Positions 36,417 through 44,900 of a stretch of 64,000 nucleotides of DNA are shown here, piece after piece (the stretch's first letter is position 1; the number at the start of each line of letters is the position of its first letter). A program made the translations under genes and the position numbers. The notes under the pieces were generated by a model. The model was given only the letters and a program-made list of their open reading frames with translations, was not told the DNA's origin and did no database searches. The stretch is from Actinomycetales bacterium. Its GTDB lineage: Bacteria; Actinomycetota; Actinomycetes; Actinomycetales; Microbacteriaceae. The DNA is taken from assembly GCA_015654475.1 (NCBI GenBank), contig JAATGV010000009.1, positions 56,714 through 120,713 on the forward strand, in the 5' to 3' direction.

Positions 36417-37922
36417 CTACGACCAGGCCAGGTCAGTCACGTTCAGTGACTCGCCAAGCTGATTTGCGGGAAGCCCGGTCAAGCTGGGTTTGACCACGCT
36501 CACATACGACTCAAGATACAGCCAATCGCTGACGGCATCTTTCGAGAGGAGTGCCGCCGCATCTTTGAGGTAGCTGACCTGTTCGTCAGCGGTACCCGCG
36601 TCTGCTTTGGCTACGAGCGATTGGAACTCGGCGTTGTCGTATCCCCAGTAATACGTGGGATCTGCGTAGGTCGCGATGTCGCGTGCCTCCACGTGGTTGA
36701 TGATCGACATGTCGTAATCGTGGCCGGTGAAGACCTTGTCGAGCCATTGCGCTGGGAACTCGAGAGTATCCAGTTCGACTTTGAAGCCGACTGCGGTCAG
36801 GTAGGACTGCACCTGCTGTGCCGCAGCGCTGACATTGGCGAGGTTCGGGATGCGGAATCGAATGGTTGCGCCTTCGACTCCAGCCTCACTGATGAGTTCC
36901 TTCGCCTTGTCGACGTCATATGGATACGCATCGACCAGGGACGAGTCGAACCATGGATCCGTCGGCGGCACCATGCTGCCAATGAGCTTGCCTGTGTCGG
37001 CCGTGGAGTTGGTGATGATCGCCTGGCGGTCGATTGCGTAGTTCACTGCCTGGCGCACGCGAACGTCTTTGAAGATTCCTGAGGCGTTGTTCATCGAAAG
37101 AACCACCTCAGCGTTCGTGCTGCCATCCTGAATGGTGTACTTCGAGGTATCCGAGAAGAGGCTCATCGAATCGAGCGAGGAAAGCCCCGAGATCGCGTCG
37201 ATGCTTCCCGACTGGAGCGCACTGTTTTCTGCGTTGGGATCGCTGAAGTATTTGAAGGTGACCTTCTCAAGGGCCGGCTTGGTGCCCCAGTAGCCGTCGC
37301 GCTGCTCCAGGACGAGCGAGTCGCCGCTGTTGAACTCGGCTACGGTGTATGGGCCGGTGCCGACTGCGGTATTGGCCAGGTCGGTGGATGCGTCCGGATC
37401 GAACATGGCACCGATACGGGTGGTCATGCGGAACAGCCAGTCGTTGCTCGGCTTGGAGAGCTTCACAGTGACGTGAGTGTCGTCGACGACCTCAACCGAG
37501 TCGACGACATCCATGTATGACTTGAGCGAGATCGTCCACTTGTCGCTCTTGACGTTCTCGATGTTCCACTTCACCGTCTCAGCGGTGAACTTGTCGCCGT
37601 TGCTGAAGGTGACACCGTCGGCAAGGGTGAACGTGTAGTCCTTGTTATCGGACGATACTTCCCACGATGTGGCTAGCAGTGGCTCGATCTCGCCGTCGTT
37701 GTTGAGGGTGACGAGACCTTCATAAACGTTGTCGAGAAGTGCCTGGGGAATTGCGGCACCATCCGTGGTGGTGAAGTCGAGGTTCGCGGGCTCAGCGGTT
37801 AGGCCGATCGTCGCAGTCGTCGCAGTGCTCTTGGCGGCTGATCCGCTTGCGCAACCGGTCAACGCGACCGCAGACACAACCACGATAGCGAGCGCCGCCG
37901 TGATTCTGGGGGTGATTCTCAT
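36417..37922 (-). CDS. Dpp/Opp-type substrate-binding lipoprotein
   Basis: A 501-residue family 5 solute-binding protein. The signal peptide MRITPRITAALAIVVVSAVA leads to a lipobox ALTGC with Cys23 as the lipid anchor. The mature part has the family signature LDNVYEGLVTLNNDGEIEPL shortened here, TFTLADGVTFSNGDKFTAET, VGTGPYTVAEFN and FKDVRVRQAVNYAIDRQAI. I take ATG 37922 because GGAGGT lies 8-13 bases upstream. A GntR/FadR-type palindrome is located 81 bp upstream at 38003-38017, between this gene and the divergent MFS gene. The ligand could be a peptide or another amphipathic molecule; the three amidases point to an amide. Confidence 0.93.
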   Translation of the reverse strand: MRITPRITAALAIVVVSAVALTGCASGSAAKSTATTATIGLTAEPANLDFTTTDGAAIPQALLDNVYEGLVTLNNDGEIEPLLATSWEVSSDNKDYTFTLADGVTFSNGDKFTAETVKWNIENVKSDKWTISLKSYMDVVDSVEVVDDTHVTVKLSKPSNDWLFRMTTRIGAMFDPDASTDLANTAVGTGPYTVAEFNSGDSLVLEQRDGYWGTKPALEKVTFKYFSDPNAENSALQSGSIDAISGLSSLDSMSLFSDTSKYTIQDGSTNAEVVLSMNNASGIFKDVRVRQAVNYAIDRQAIITNSTADTGKLIGSMVPPTDPWFDSSLVDAYPYDVDKAKELISEAGVEGATIRFRIPNLANVSAAAQQVQSYLTAVGFKVELDTLEFPAQWLDKVFTGHDYDMSIINHVEARDIATYADPTYYWGYDNAEFQSLVAKADAGTADEQVSYLKDAAALLSKDAVSDWLYLESYVSVVKPSLTGLPANQLGESLNVTDLAWS

Positions 37923-38002
37923 GCTGTAGTACCTCCGGGTCGGGGTGGAGTGCCATGCGGGGATGAGCTCTTGTACTCGCCTCCGCATGATTGGTGCGGG
38001 CA

Positions 38003-38017
38003 ACTGGTAAGACCAGT
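38003..38017. promoter_or_regulatory. GntR/FCD-type operator, site 1
   Basis: ACTGGTAAGACCAGT is a perfect palindrome with a 3-base centre and fits the FadR-subfamily form TNGT-NNN-ACNA. It lies between the divergent binding-protein and MFS genes and could control both. Near-identical sites occur at 39304 and 41578. Confidence 0.75.
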
Positions 38018-38071
38018 CAACTGTGTGCGATAGTAACTGGGTATTGTTTCTTCGGTATTACAGAAAGTACT

Positions 38072-39283
38072 TTGTTGAGTTTCGTCATCTCTCGATCGAC
38101 AACGCGCCAGCAGAGGGTCTTGGCGCTCTGCGGCATTGCCCTGGTTGCACTCAATCTACGGACCTCCATCGCATCACTGTCGCCCCTTTTCACTCGTGTC
38201 GCCAAAGATATCCCCATCGATACAAGTACCGTGTCGCTTCTCGGGCTTCTGCCCCCCGCGGTTTTCGCCGTTTTCGGGTTCATCGGCAGTCGTCTTGCCC
38301 GACGGATCGGCGTCGAGGGAAGTATTCTCATCGCCTTGGTTGCCGTCGTTGCAGGCCACCTCACACGCAGCTTCGCAGGCTCAACAACAGCACTCGTAGT
38401 CGGCACACTGGTCAGTCTCACCGGCATGGGCGCCGGCAACGTACTGCTCACTCCAGCGACCAAGAAATTCTTTCCGGGCAACCCTGGCGCCATCACATCG
38501 ATGTACGCGACGCTCATCGGGGTGAGCACGGCCGCACCGCCACTTCTCGCCGTGCTTTCGGCCGACGCCTGGGGCTGGCGCGGAGCACTGAGCATCTGGG
38601 CGGTGCTGGCGCTCGTGGCGATAGCGCCCTGGGCGTTCCTGCTCCGGCAGAGGCCCCAGATGCTCGCGCCTGAGGAACTGGGGGCGGACACCATTGACCT
38701 CGGCACGTGGCGGTCGAGCCTCGCCTGGGCACTCGGCATCCTTTTTTCCGTCTCCGCGATCAACGGCTATGCGATGTTCGCCTGGCTGCCCCAAATCCTC
38801 GTCGACACGGCGGGTATGAGCAGTACCGCGGCGGGCTCACTCCTAGCCCTCTACGGAGCGCTCGGCATTCCGTTGGCCCTTCTCGTGCCTGCCCTGACGT
38901 CGCGGATGCGTTCGCCGTTCCCCCTGCTGCTGTTCGGAATTCTAGCAACTGTCGCAGGCAACGTCGGCTTGGCCTTCGCGCCACGATTCGCCCCGGTGCT
39001 CTGGGTGATCATTGCCGGGCTCGGTCCGCTGCTCTTCCCCGCTTGCCTTACGCTGTTCCAACTTCGGGCACGCACCGAGAATGGCGCCGCCAAGCTGAGC
39101 GCGACCTCTCAGACGATCGGCTACGTCCTTGCAATCACCGGGCCGTTGGTCGTCGGCTGGCTCTATTCAGCGACAGGCGAGTGGGTGCTCCCGCTAGCGT
39201 TCCTCTCGCTGGTCGCCATTCCCGGCGTGTACGCCGCGATCGTCGCGTCACGGAAGGGCGTCATAGAGGACGCGTCTCAGTAG
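38072..39283 (+). CDS. CynX/NimT-type MFS transporter
   Basis: About 403 residues with 12 predicted membrane segments. After a short basic N-terminus (SRSTTRQQRV) come LALCGIALVALNLRTSIASL and SPLFTRVAKDIP, the typical opening of the cyanate/2-nitroimidazole (CynX/NimT) MFS subgroup. The loop-2/3 region has GSRLARRIGVEG, and MGAGNVLLTPATKKFFPG is characteristic of the family. The start is uncertain: there is no ATG or GTG near the conserved N-terminus, and TTG 38072 or 38075 is my choice; the frame stays open upstream to 37991. The gene is divergent from the Dpp-type operon and followed by an amidase, so it may export or import a product of that pathway. Confidence 0.85.
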   Translation: MLSFVISRSTTRQQRVLALCGIALVALNLRTSIASLSPLFTRVAKDIPIDTSTVSLLGLLPPAVFAVFGFIGSRLARRIGVEGSILIALVAVVAGHLTRSFAGSTTALVVGTLVSLTGMGAGNVLLTPATKKFFPGNPGAITSMYATLIGVSTAAPPLLAVLSADAWGWRGALSIWAVLALVAIAPWAFLLRQRPQMLAPEELGADTIDLGTWRSSLAWALGILFSVSAINGYAMFAWLPQILVDTAGMSSTAAGSLLALYGALGIPLALLVPALTSRMRSPFPLLLFGILATVAGNVGLAFAPRFAPVLWVIIAGLGPLLFPACLTLFQLRARTENGAAKLSATSQTIGYVLAITGPLVVGWLYSATGEWVLPLAFLSLVAIPGVYAAIVASRKGVIEDASQ

Positions 39284-39303
39284 CCACCCCAGCACATCGT
39301 TAT

Positions 39304-39318
39304 ACTGGTCGGACCAGT
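39304..39318. promoter_or_regulatory. GntR/FCD-type operator, site 2
   Basis: ACTGGTCGGACCAGT is a perfect 15-bp palindrome, identical in both half-sites to the 38003 site. It overlaps a -10-like TATACT (39301-39306) 34 bp upstream of the second amidase gene, the place expected for a repressor site. Confidence 0.75.
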
Positions 39319-39351
39319 GTTCTTCTCCGCCATCGATTGGAGTGATCCGAC

Positions 39352-40764
39352 TTGCCAAGTGCCCCTCACAACCTCACCGCAACCGAACTACGCGCCTCCT
39401 ATGAGTCGGGCGACCTCGACCCCGTTGCCGTCATGGAAGACGTACTCGAGCGAACAGACGCCTGGCAACCAACCATCAACGCCTTCGCCGTCGTCGACCG
39501 TGAGGGCGCACTGGACCGCGCACGAGCAAGCGCACGCCGATGGGAGGCAGGCACCCCTCTCGGTCCGCTCGACGGCATACCCGTGAGCGTCAAAGAGAAC
39601 GTCGCAACAGCAGGTCAGCCCATGTGGTCGGGCACCGCGGCGAGCTTCGACGCTCCCCCGCAGACGGTGGACGGCCCTGTACAGCAGCTGCTGACCAAGT
39701 CTGGCGCCGCACGATTCGCAACGAGCGTCATGCCGGACTACGGAATGCTCTCGTCAGGCGTGTCCAGCCTGCATGGCATCACGCGCAGCCCGCTCAACCC
39801 CGCCTGGACGGTCGGCGGCTCTTCGTCGGGCGCCTGTGCGGCGGCGGCGGCGCAACTCGGGCCCATTCACACGGGTAGCGATATCGGTGGCTCCGTCCGG
39901 CTCCCTGCAACGTGGCTCGGCCTGGTCGGATTCAAACCGACATACGGACTCATTCCTGTGGATGCGCCATACATCGGGCGCTGCATCGGGCCACTCACCC
40001 GCACCGTCGACGACTGTGCACTCGCCATGTCTGTGCTGACCGGCGCAGACGACCGAGACACCACTCAGGTTCCCGTTTCCATCGACTGGGATGTCGTGCG
40101 CGAGCGCGACGACCAATCGGTCGCTGGACTGCGGGTCGCTCTCCAACTCGACGCAGGCTGGGGCCTGGACGTGGATCCGGAGGTGAATGCCATCGTTCGC
40201 GCCACTGCCGAAAGGTTCGCAGACGGCGGCGCGGAGATCATCGAAATCAGCCCCGTCTGCACACCCGAGCAATTCGATGGACTCGACATCTTCCTGCGGA
40301 TGCGTTCGCTGCTCGACGTGACCCGTCTCGATGAGGAGCACCGATCCAAAGTACTGCCCTTCATCGTCGACTGGGTTGAGGGAGCAGCCGGCACAGACGG
40401 TCTTGCGCTGATGGATGCATATCAACAGATCGTGGCGATGCGCGCATCCACAGTGAGTGCGACTATCGGATACGACTTGGTGCTTAGCCCAGTCTCGCCG
40501 GTCGCCGCGTTCCCTGCAGAATGGCCGATGCCATCCAACTCGGCTGCGACATCCTTGCACCACATCGGTTTCACGGCCCCATACAATTTCTCGGACCAGC
40601 CGGCGATCTCGGTCAATGCCGGCTTCACCGGCGATGGCCGCCCCGTCGGCATTCAGATCGCCGGACGACGCTTCGCCGACCAACACGTACTCGACGCTGC
40701 GAAGTGGTTCGAGTCGCACAGGCCCTCGACCTCGAGCCCGGCCTGGCCAGAAGATCCACGCTAA
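39352..40764 (+). CDS. Amidase-signature family hydrolase (2 of 3)
   Basis: A 470-residue amidase. The catalytic elements are Lys81 in PVSVKENVATAG, the Ser loop VGGSSSGAC at 154-162 and nucleophile Ser181 in GSDIGGSVRLPA. The closing region DQPAISVNAGFTGDGRPVGI is the family C-terminal motif. The start is TTG 39352 with GGAG about nine bases before it, or a nearby alternative. The GntR-type palindrome lies in its promoter. The architecture and N-terminal half (WEAGTPLGPLDGIPVSVKE) closely match the third amidase (WEAGEPIGPLDGVPISIKE), so these two are paralogues. Confidence 0.92.
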   Translation: MPSAPHNLTATELRASYESGDLDPVAVMEDVLERTDAWQPTINAFAVVDREGALDRARASARRWEAGTPLGPLDGIPVSVKENVATAGQPMWSGTAASFDAPPQTVDGPVQQLLTKSGAARFATSVMPDYGMLSSGVSSLHGITRSPLNPAWTVGGSSSGACAAAAAQLGPIHTGSDIGGSVRLPATWLGLVGFKPTYGLIPVDAPYIGRCIGPLTRTVDDCALAMSVLTGADDRDTTQVPVSIDWDVVRERDDQSVAGLRVALQLDAGWGLDVDPEVNAIVRATAERFADGGAEIIEISPVCTPEQFDGLDIFLRMRSLLDVTRLDEEHRSKVLPFIVDWVEGAAGTDGLALMDAYQQIVAMRASTVSATIGYDLVLSPVSPVAAFPAEWPMPSNSAATSLHHIGFTAPYNFSDQPAISVNAGFTGDGRPVGIQIAGRRFADQHVLDAAKWFESHRPSTSSPAWPEDPR

Positions 40765-40800
40765 AGTTTTTTCAGGCGATCAGAGAGGACCGCACACAAT

Positions 40801-41595
40801 ATGACCATCAGTGGCAAGACAGACTTCCGAGCGGTAAAGACCTCGCGGGCCTACGAACAGATCGTGGAACAGATCGAGTCGGCGATCGCCGACGGTTCCC
40901 TTTCTGCCGGTGAGCGGCTCCCGAGCGAGCGGGACATGATGGAGCGTTTCTCGGTTTCTCGGCCTACGGTTCGCGAGGCCTTGCGTGTGCTCGAGGCGAT
41001 GGGGTTGATCCGATCGCGGCACGGCGACCCCAATGGATCCGAGATTTTGCCGCCCTCTGCCGACCTGCTGACGCGACCGATCAGCAGCCTGGTACGCACC
41101 GGCAACCTCCGGTTGAGCGACTTCGTGCCCATCCGCATGCTTCTCGAGGGTTTTGCATGCACTCTGGCCGCGCATCAACGCACAGACGCACATCTTGCGA
41201 GGATGGATAGCGCGGTTGCCCGTATGAGCGAAGTCGTCACAGGCAACGCCTCGACAGACCAGTTCGGTCTCGCTGAGGTGGAGTTCCACCAGGCTATCTG
41301 GGACGCGTCGGGCAACGGGCTCGTCGGACTCTTCAACAAGTCGACTCAGGGGCTCATGCTCGAAATGATTTTGGGCAAGATCGACTCGGATGCGAGCGGA
41401 CTCGCGGTGATGGCGGTCTCGCGAGATCACGATGCCGAGATTCTCGAGGCAATCCGCAGCGGCGATCCCGATCTTGCAGGCACGTTGTCCCGTCGCTACA
41501 TTTTCGACTACTACGGCGACTCGGTTCCGGAAGACGAGCGGGCCTTTCTGCAAAGCCTTGTTGACTCAAGTTCATCAACAGGTCTTACCAGTTGA
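40801..41595 (+). CDS. GntR-family regulator with FCD effector domain
   Basis: A 264-residue transcription factor. The N-terminal winged helix has the GntR signature LSAGERLPSERDMMERFSVS followed by RPTVREALRVLEAMGLIRSR. The C-terminal all-helical FCD domain binds small acids, often with a metal held by His residues, and shows VEFHQAIWDASGN and VSRDHDAEILEAIRSGD. It lies between the second amidase and the esterase. The most likely target is the 15-bp palindrome found at three promoters of this cluster, of which one (41578-41592) overlaps the end of this gene itself. The effector is probably a carboxylic acid intermediate of the pathway. Confidence 0.93.
   Translation: MTISGKTDFRAVKTSRAYEQIVEQIESAIADGSLSAGERLPSERDMMERFSVSRPTVREALRVLEAMGLIRSRHGDPNGSEILPPSADLLTRPISSLVRTGNLRLSDFVPIRMLLEGFACTLAAHQRTDAHLARMDSAVARMSEVVTGNASTDQFGLAEVEFHQAIWDASGNGLVGLFNKSTQGLMLEMILGKIDSDASGLAVMAVSRDHDAEILEAIRSGDPDLAGTLSRRYIFDYYGDSVPEDERAFLQSLVDSSSSTGLTS
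41578..41592. promoter_or_regulatory. GntR/FCD-type operator, site 3
   Basis: ACAGGTCTTACCAGT differs from the perfect palindrome at one half-site base. It lies in the last codons of the GntR gene, 70 bp upstream of the esterase start, and abuts a -35-like TTGACC at 41592-41597. Confidence 0.6.
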
Positions 41596-41661
41596 CCTAG
41601 TTAACCATTTGGAAACATTCGGCTGACATGCTTGTGTCACGCTGTTCCGATTGGAGTTTCC

Positions 41662-42597
41662 ATGGCACTCGACCCAGACATCCGCCGCATTCTCGACAAG
41701 ATCGCGGTCGCACGGGAAGCCATCGCCGACGACGGTGACCTGATTGCTCAACGGGCCCTGCACGATCAGACCGCTATCGACATCCTCGGCCTCGACATCA
41801 TAACCGGCGTCGAGCATCGCGACCTGGTCATCCCCGGAACCGGTGGGCCCATCCATGCGACACTCACCAAACCGACCAACTCGACGGGTACGACGCTCGT
41901 CGTCTATCTGCACGGCGGCTCATGGGTCTTCGGTAGCGCAAAACTGTATACCCCACTCACCGACCGTCTCGCCAAACAACTTGACGCCACCGTGCTCTCC
42001 GTCGACTACCGCCTCGCTCCCGAGCACCCCTTCCCTGCAGGCTGGGAAGACTCCAGGGACGCACTTCGCTGGGCGTCCGAGCATGCCGAAGAGCTGGGAG
42101 CCGCCGACTCGATCATCCTCTCGGGCGACAGCGCCGGAGGCAACTTCACCGCGTCACTCAGCGTCTTGGCGCGCGACGAAGGCATTCGCCTTGCGGCGCA
42201 GCTCATGTTCTACCCCTCGTCAGACTTGACCAAGCGGTACCCTGCCATGGACACATACGCGACGGGCTACCTGCTCGAGACACCACCCGTCGAGTTCCCC
42301 GACCGCGCGTATCTGGTCGATCCCGACCTGCGCTGGGATGTTCGCGCATCTCCGCTCTTCCACGATTCCTTCGCCGGCGTCGCTCCCGCAGTCATCATCA
42401 CCGCCGAGTTCGATCCCATCAAAGAACATGGGACCGTCCTGGCGGAGAAAATGGCCTACGACGGCGTTCGCGTCGTGCAACACGAGGCGCCCGGAATGAT
42501 CCACGGATTCGTCCAAGTCGGAAACTCCCCTGCTGCGATGCATCAGGTCGACTACGCGTGCCAACTCGTGACCGAACTCCTTACGAATGAAAGCTGA
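41662..42597 (+). CDS. HSL-family alpha/beta hydrolase (esterase/acylhydrolase)
   Basis: A 311-residue carboxylesterase of the hormone-sensitive-lipase family (family IV). The oxyanion-hole motif is YLHGGSWVFGS (HGG at 84-86). DYRLAPEHPFPAG is the family-specific segment, and the nucleophile is Ser157 in LSGDSAGGN. The acid and base are expected in TAEFDPIKEHG and PGMIHGF near the C-terminus. I choose ATG 41662 with GGAG seven bases upstream. It overlaps the third amidase gene by 11 bases, so ester and amide hydrolysis are made together. With GntR site 3 upstream it probably belongs to the same regulon. Confidence 0.92.
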   Translation: MALDPDIRRILDKIAVAREAIADDGDLIAQRALHDQTAIDILGLDIITGVEHRDLVIPGTGGPIHATLTKPTNSTGTTLVVYLHGGSWVFGSAKLYTPLTDRLAKQLDATVLSVDYRLAPEHPFPAGWEDSRDALRWASEHAEELGAADSIILSGDSAGGNFTASLSVLARDEGIRLAAQLMFYPSSDLTKRYPAMDTYATGYLLETPPVEFPDRAYLVDPDLRWDVRASPLFHDSFAGVAPAVIITAEFDPIKEHGTVLAEKMAYDGVRVVQHEAPGMIHGFVQVGNSPAAMHQVDYACQLVTELLTNES

Positions 42598-43996
42598 CTC
42601 CGCAATGCACGCCACTCGACCCGGGTTGCTCACCGCGGCACAGCTCACCGACGCATACCAGTCTGGTGAACTGCGGCCATCCGATGTCGCCGACGACGTC
42701 CTCAAGCTCGCGGAAGTTGCAGGTACCGAATACCAGGCCATCGCATGGATGAACGGCGACGAGGCGCGGGATCAGGCGGCAGCGAGCGACCGACGCTGGG
42801 AGGCGGGTGAGCCAATCGGGCCGCTCGACGGCGTACCGATCTCGATCAAAGAGAGCATTCCGATGCGCGGAACGCCCTGGCGGCACGGCAGCCTCGTGCA
42901 CCCCGACGTTCGAGGGGAGACCGATGCCATTCCCGTCGCACGGCTCCGAGCGGCCGGTGTCATCCTCTTTGCCAAGACCACCATGCCCGAACTCGGCATG
43001 GTCGCATCCGGAGTCAGCAGCCTCTACGGCGTCGTGCGCAACCCGTGGAACACCGACTACACACCAGGCGGGTCGAGCTCAGGGGCCGGGGCGCTCGTCG
43101 CGGCCGGAGTCGGCCCAATCGCCCTCGGCACCGACCTCGGCGGTTCCGTACGAATCCCGGCCGCCCACTGCGGGGTGTTCGGGTTCAAACCGACTCAGGG
43201 CGTGATTCCCTACGCCCCTGCCAGTTCCGTGCGATCTGTCGGGGCACTCACACGCACAGTCGCCGACCTCGAGTCTGTGCTCTCGGTCATCTCCGGCTAC
43301 GACCGAGACGATCTTTCGAGCCTGCCCGCCTCCTCATATGCGCCACAGCCGTCTAGCGACGCCAGCGGGCTCAGGGTCGCCTTCGCCACGTCGGCGGGTG
43401 CAGGCATGCCTGCCGGTCCCGACGAACTCGCCGCTGCCAAGGCACAGGCCGACATCCTGAGATCACTCGGAGCGCAGGTCACCGAGATCCCCAGCCTCGG
43501 CCTCACAGAGACGGACCAAGACGCTCTCCTCGCAACATTCCGCTTCCGAGTCGTCGCTGAGATCCACACCCGCCCACTCGCCGACCGGGCCCGGCTTCTC
43601 CCGGACCTCGCCGAATTCGTCGAGCCTGCCTACGCCATGTCGGGGCTCTCGTATGCGCAAGCCATCAGCCAAGTCGAAGCCGCCAGGGATCGCGTCGGTC
43701 GCGTCACCCAGGCATACGACATCGTCATTACGCCCGCGCTGTCGGTGGCCGCGTTCCGTGCAGAAGCCTTCGCCCCTCCCGGCGCACGGTCGACCATCGA
43801 CCACGCACAGTTCACTGCATGGTTCAACCAGACAGGTCAGCCCGCAGGAATAGTGCCGGCAGGCTTCACACCGGAGGGCCTCCCGATCGGCGCCCAGGTT
43901 GTCGGGAATCGCGGAGACGACGCTCGCGTTATCGGCGTCATGCGGTTGCTCGCCGAAGCGAACGATCCCCTCGTTCCCCGGCTCGCTGCAGAATAG
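42587..43996 (+). CDS. Amidase-signature family hydrolase (3 of 3)
   Basis: A 469-residue amidase, paralogous to the one at 39352. Catalytic elements are Lys88 in PISIKESIP, the loop PGGSSSGAG at 160-168 and nucleophile Ser187 in TDLGGSVRIPA. The C-terminal QPAGIVPAGFTPEGLPIGAQ is the family motif. The first Met (42587) lies inside the esterase gene; Met at 42605 is an alternative. It is followed after 7 bases by the pseudokinase gene. Two amidases of one subfamily in one regulon imply either two different amide bonds in the substrate or sequential steps. Confidence 0.92.
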   Translation: MKADSAMHATRPGLLTAAQLTDAYQSGELRPSDVADDVLKLAEVAGTEYQAIAWMNGDEARDQAAASDRRWEAGEPIGPLDGVPISIKESIPMRGTPWRHGSLVHPDVRGETDAIPVARLRAAGVILFAKTTMPELGMVASGVSSLYGVVRNPWNTDYTPGGSSSGAGALVAAGVGPIALGTDLGGSVRIPAAHCGVFGFKPTQGVIPYAPASSVRSVGALTRTVADLESVLSVISGYDRDDLSSLPASSYAPQPSSDASGLRVAFATSAGAGMPAGPDELAAAKAQADILRSLGAQVTEIPSLGLTETDQDALLATFRFRVVAEIHTRPLADRARLLPDLAEFVEPAYAMSGLSYAQAISQVEAARDRVGRVTQAYDIVITPALSVAAFRAEAFAPPGARSTIDHAQFTAWFNQTGQPAGIVPAGFTPEGLPIGAQVVGNRGDDARVIGVMRLLAEANDPLVPRLAAE

Positions 43997-44003
43997 GAGG
44001 ATC

Positions 44004-44900
44004 GTGGACACTGTTGCAGAACTCGCGATCGCGTGGGAGCCGCAAACGTCTATCGTTCCCGCTGGGCCCGGTTGGTGGTCGGGAAACACGACCGTCTTTC
44101 ATGGCACGCACCCAGAACACGGCTCACTCATCCTGCGCCAGCCACGTGCCCACAGAAGCGCCCTGGGCGATCCCGCGCATGCTGTCGCCTTCGCCACTGC
44201 CCTGGCGAGCGCCGGACTCGGCCCGGAAGTGATCGCGTCGACATCCGACGGTGCGATCATCACACGCGACATCGGTGAAGACCACCACCTCGCGACGCTC
44301 TCTCGAGTGATGTCCGGCAACCTCCTCGTCCCCTTGCTCGCCGCGCATCGCCAGGTGGGTACGTTGACCGCCGATCTGCCTGAAATCGATTCTGTGGATG
44401 AGCTGGCCAGGTTGGTCGGCGTTGCGGCTCGCCTCGGGATGTCCCTTCCCGATGGAGCAGAGGCCGTTCTGCAGGAGATCTCGACATTCGCGCCAAAGCT
44501 GCACGCAACGTCCGAGACCCACGTCGCCACCGGCGACGCCATGCTTTCAAATATCATGCTCGGTCCAGACACATCCGTCGCCTTCGTCGGGGGCACGCTT
44601 GCAGGCAGACGAAGCCGCACTGCCACGGCGGGGATGCTTGTCGCCGAACTCGCGCCATATGTCGCTGCACCGGAAGAGGTCTTCGAGACGTTCTGGGGCA
44701 GTTGGGATGCACGTGCGTATGCGCGTGCGCAACTGTTCGGCATCATCGACGACATCCGCTGGGCCGCCATTTCGCGAATCGCCACGGCGAGATCCACCCA
44801 CCCCAATTTTGCGCCGAGCTTCCTCGGCGGGGTGCGGGTCAGACACGCACTGGCGACGTTGTCCGACCCGGCCTACAGTTCATGGAAGGAGCGGGCATGA
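44004..44900 (+). CDS. Probable pseudokinase of the choline-kinase/APH fold
   Basis: A 298-residue protein related to the following kinase gene. The shared frame includes GLGPEVIASTSDGAIITRDI (compare GVGPQCTFYDSASGITVDEY). The two catalytic motifs are altered: the HxDxxxxN motif reads TGDAMLSN (Thr176 for His, Asp178 and Asn183 kept), and the metal-binding LVDYEF becomes FVGGTL (Gly196 for Asp, Thr198 for Glu). Loss of the Mg-binding Asp should abolish phosphotransfer, so it may be a regulatory or scaffold partner. GTG 44004 lies just 3 bases after AGGAGG, and its stop overlaps the next start (ATGA). The frame is intact, so it is not a decaying gene. Confidence 0.7.
   Translation: MDTVAELAIAWEPQTSIVPAGPGWWSGNTTVFHGTHPEHGSLILRQPRAHRSALGDPAHAVAFATALASAGLGPEVIASTSDGAIITRDIGEDHHLATLSRVMSGNLLVPLLAAHRQVGTLTADLPEIDSVDELARLVGVAARLGMSLPDGAEAVLQEISTFAPKLHATSETHVATGDAMLSNIMLGPDTSVAFVGGTLAGRRSRTATAGMLVAELAPYVAAPEEVFETFWGSWDARAYARAQLFGIIDDIRWAAISRIATARSTHPNFAPSFLGGVRVRHALATLSDPAYSSWKERA

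Noticed and set aside
32773..37922. Local duplication of the Opp-type transporter at 187-3649
   Set aside because: The two systems differ in architecture (separate versus fused ATPases) and sequence, and neither shares neighbours, so they look like independent acquisitions.
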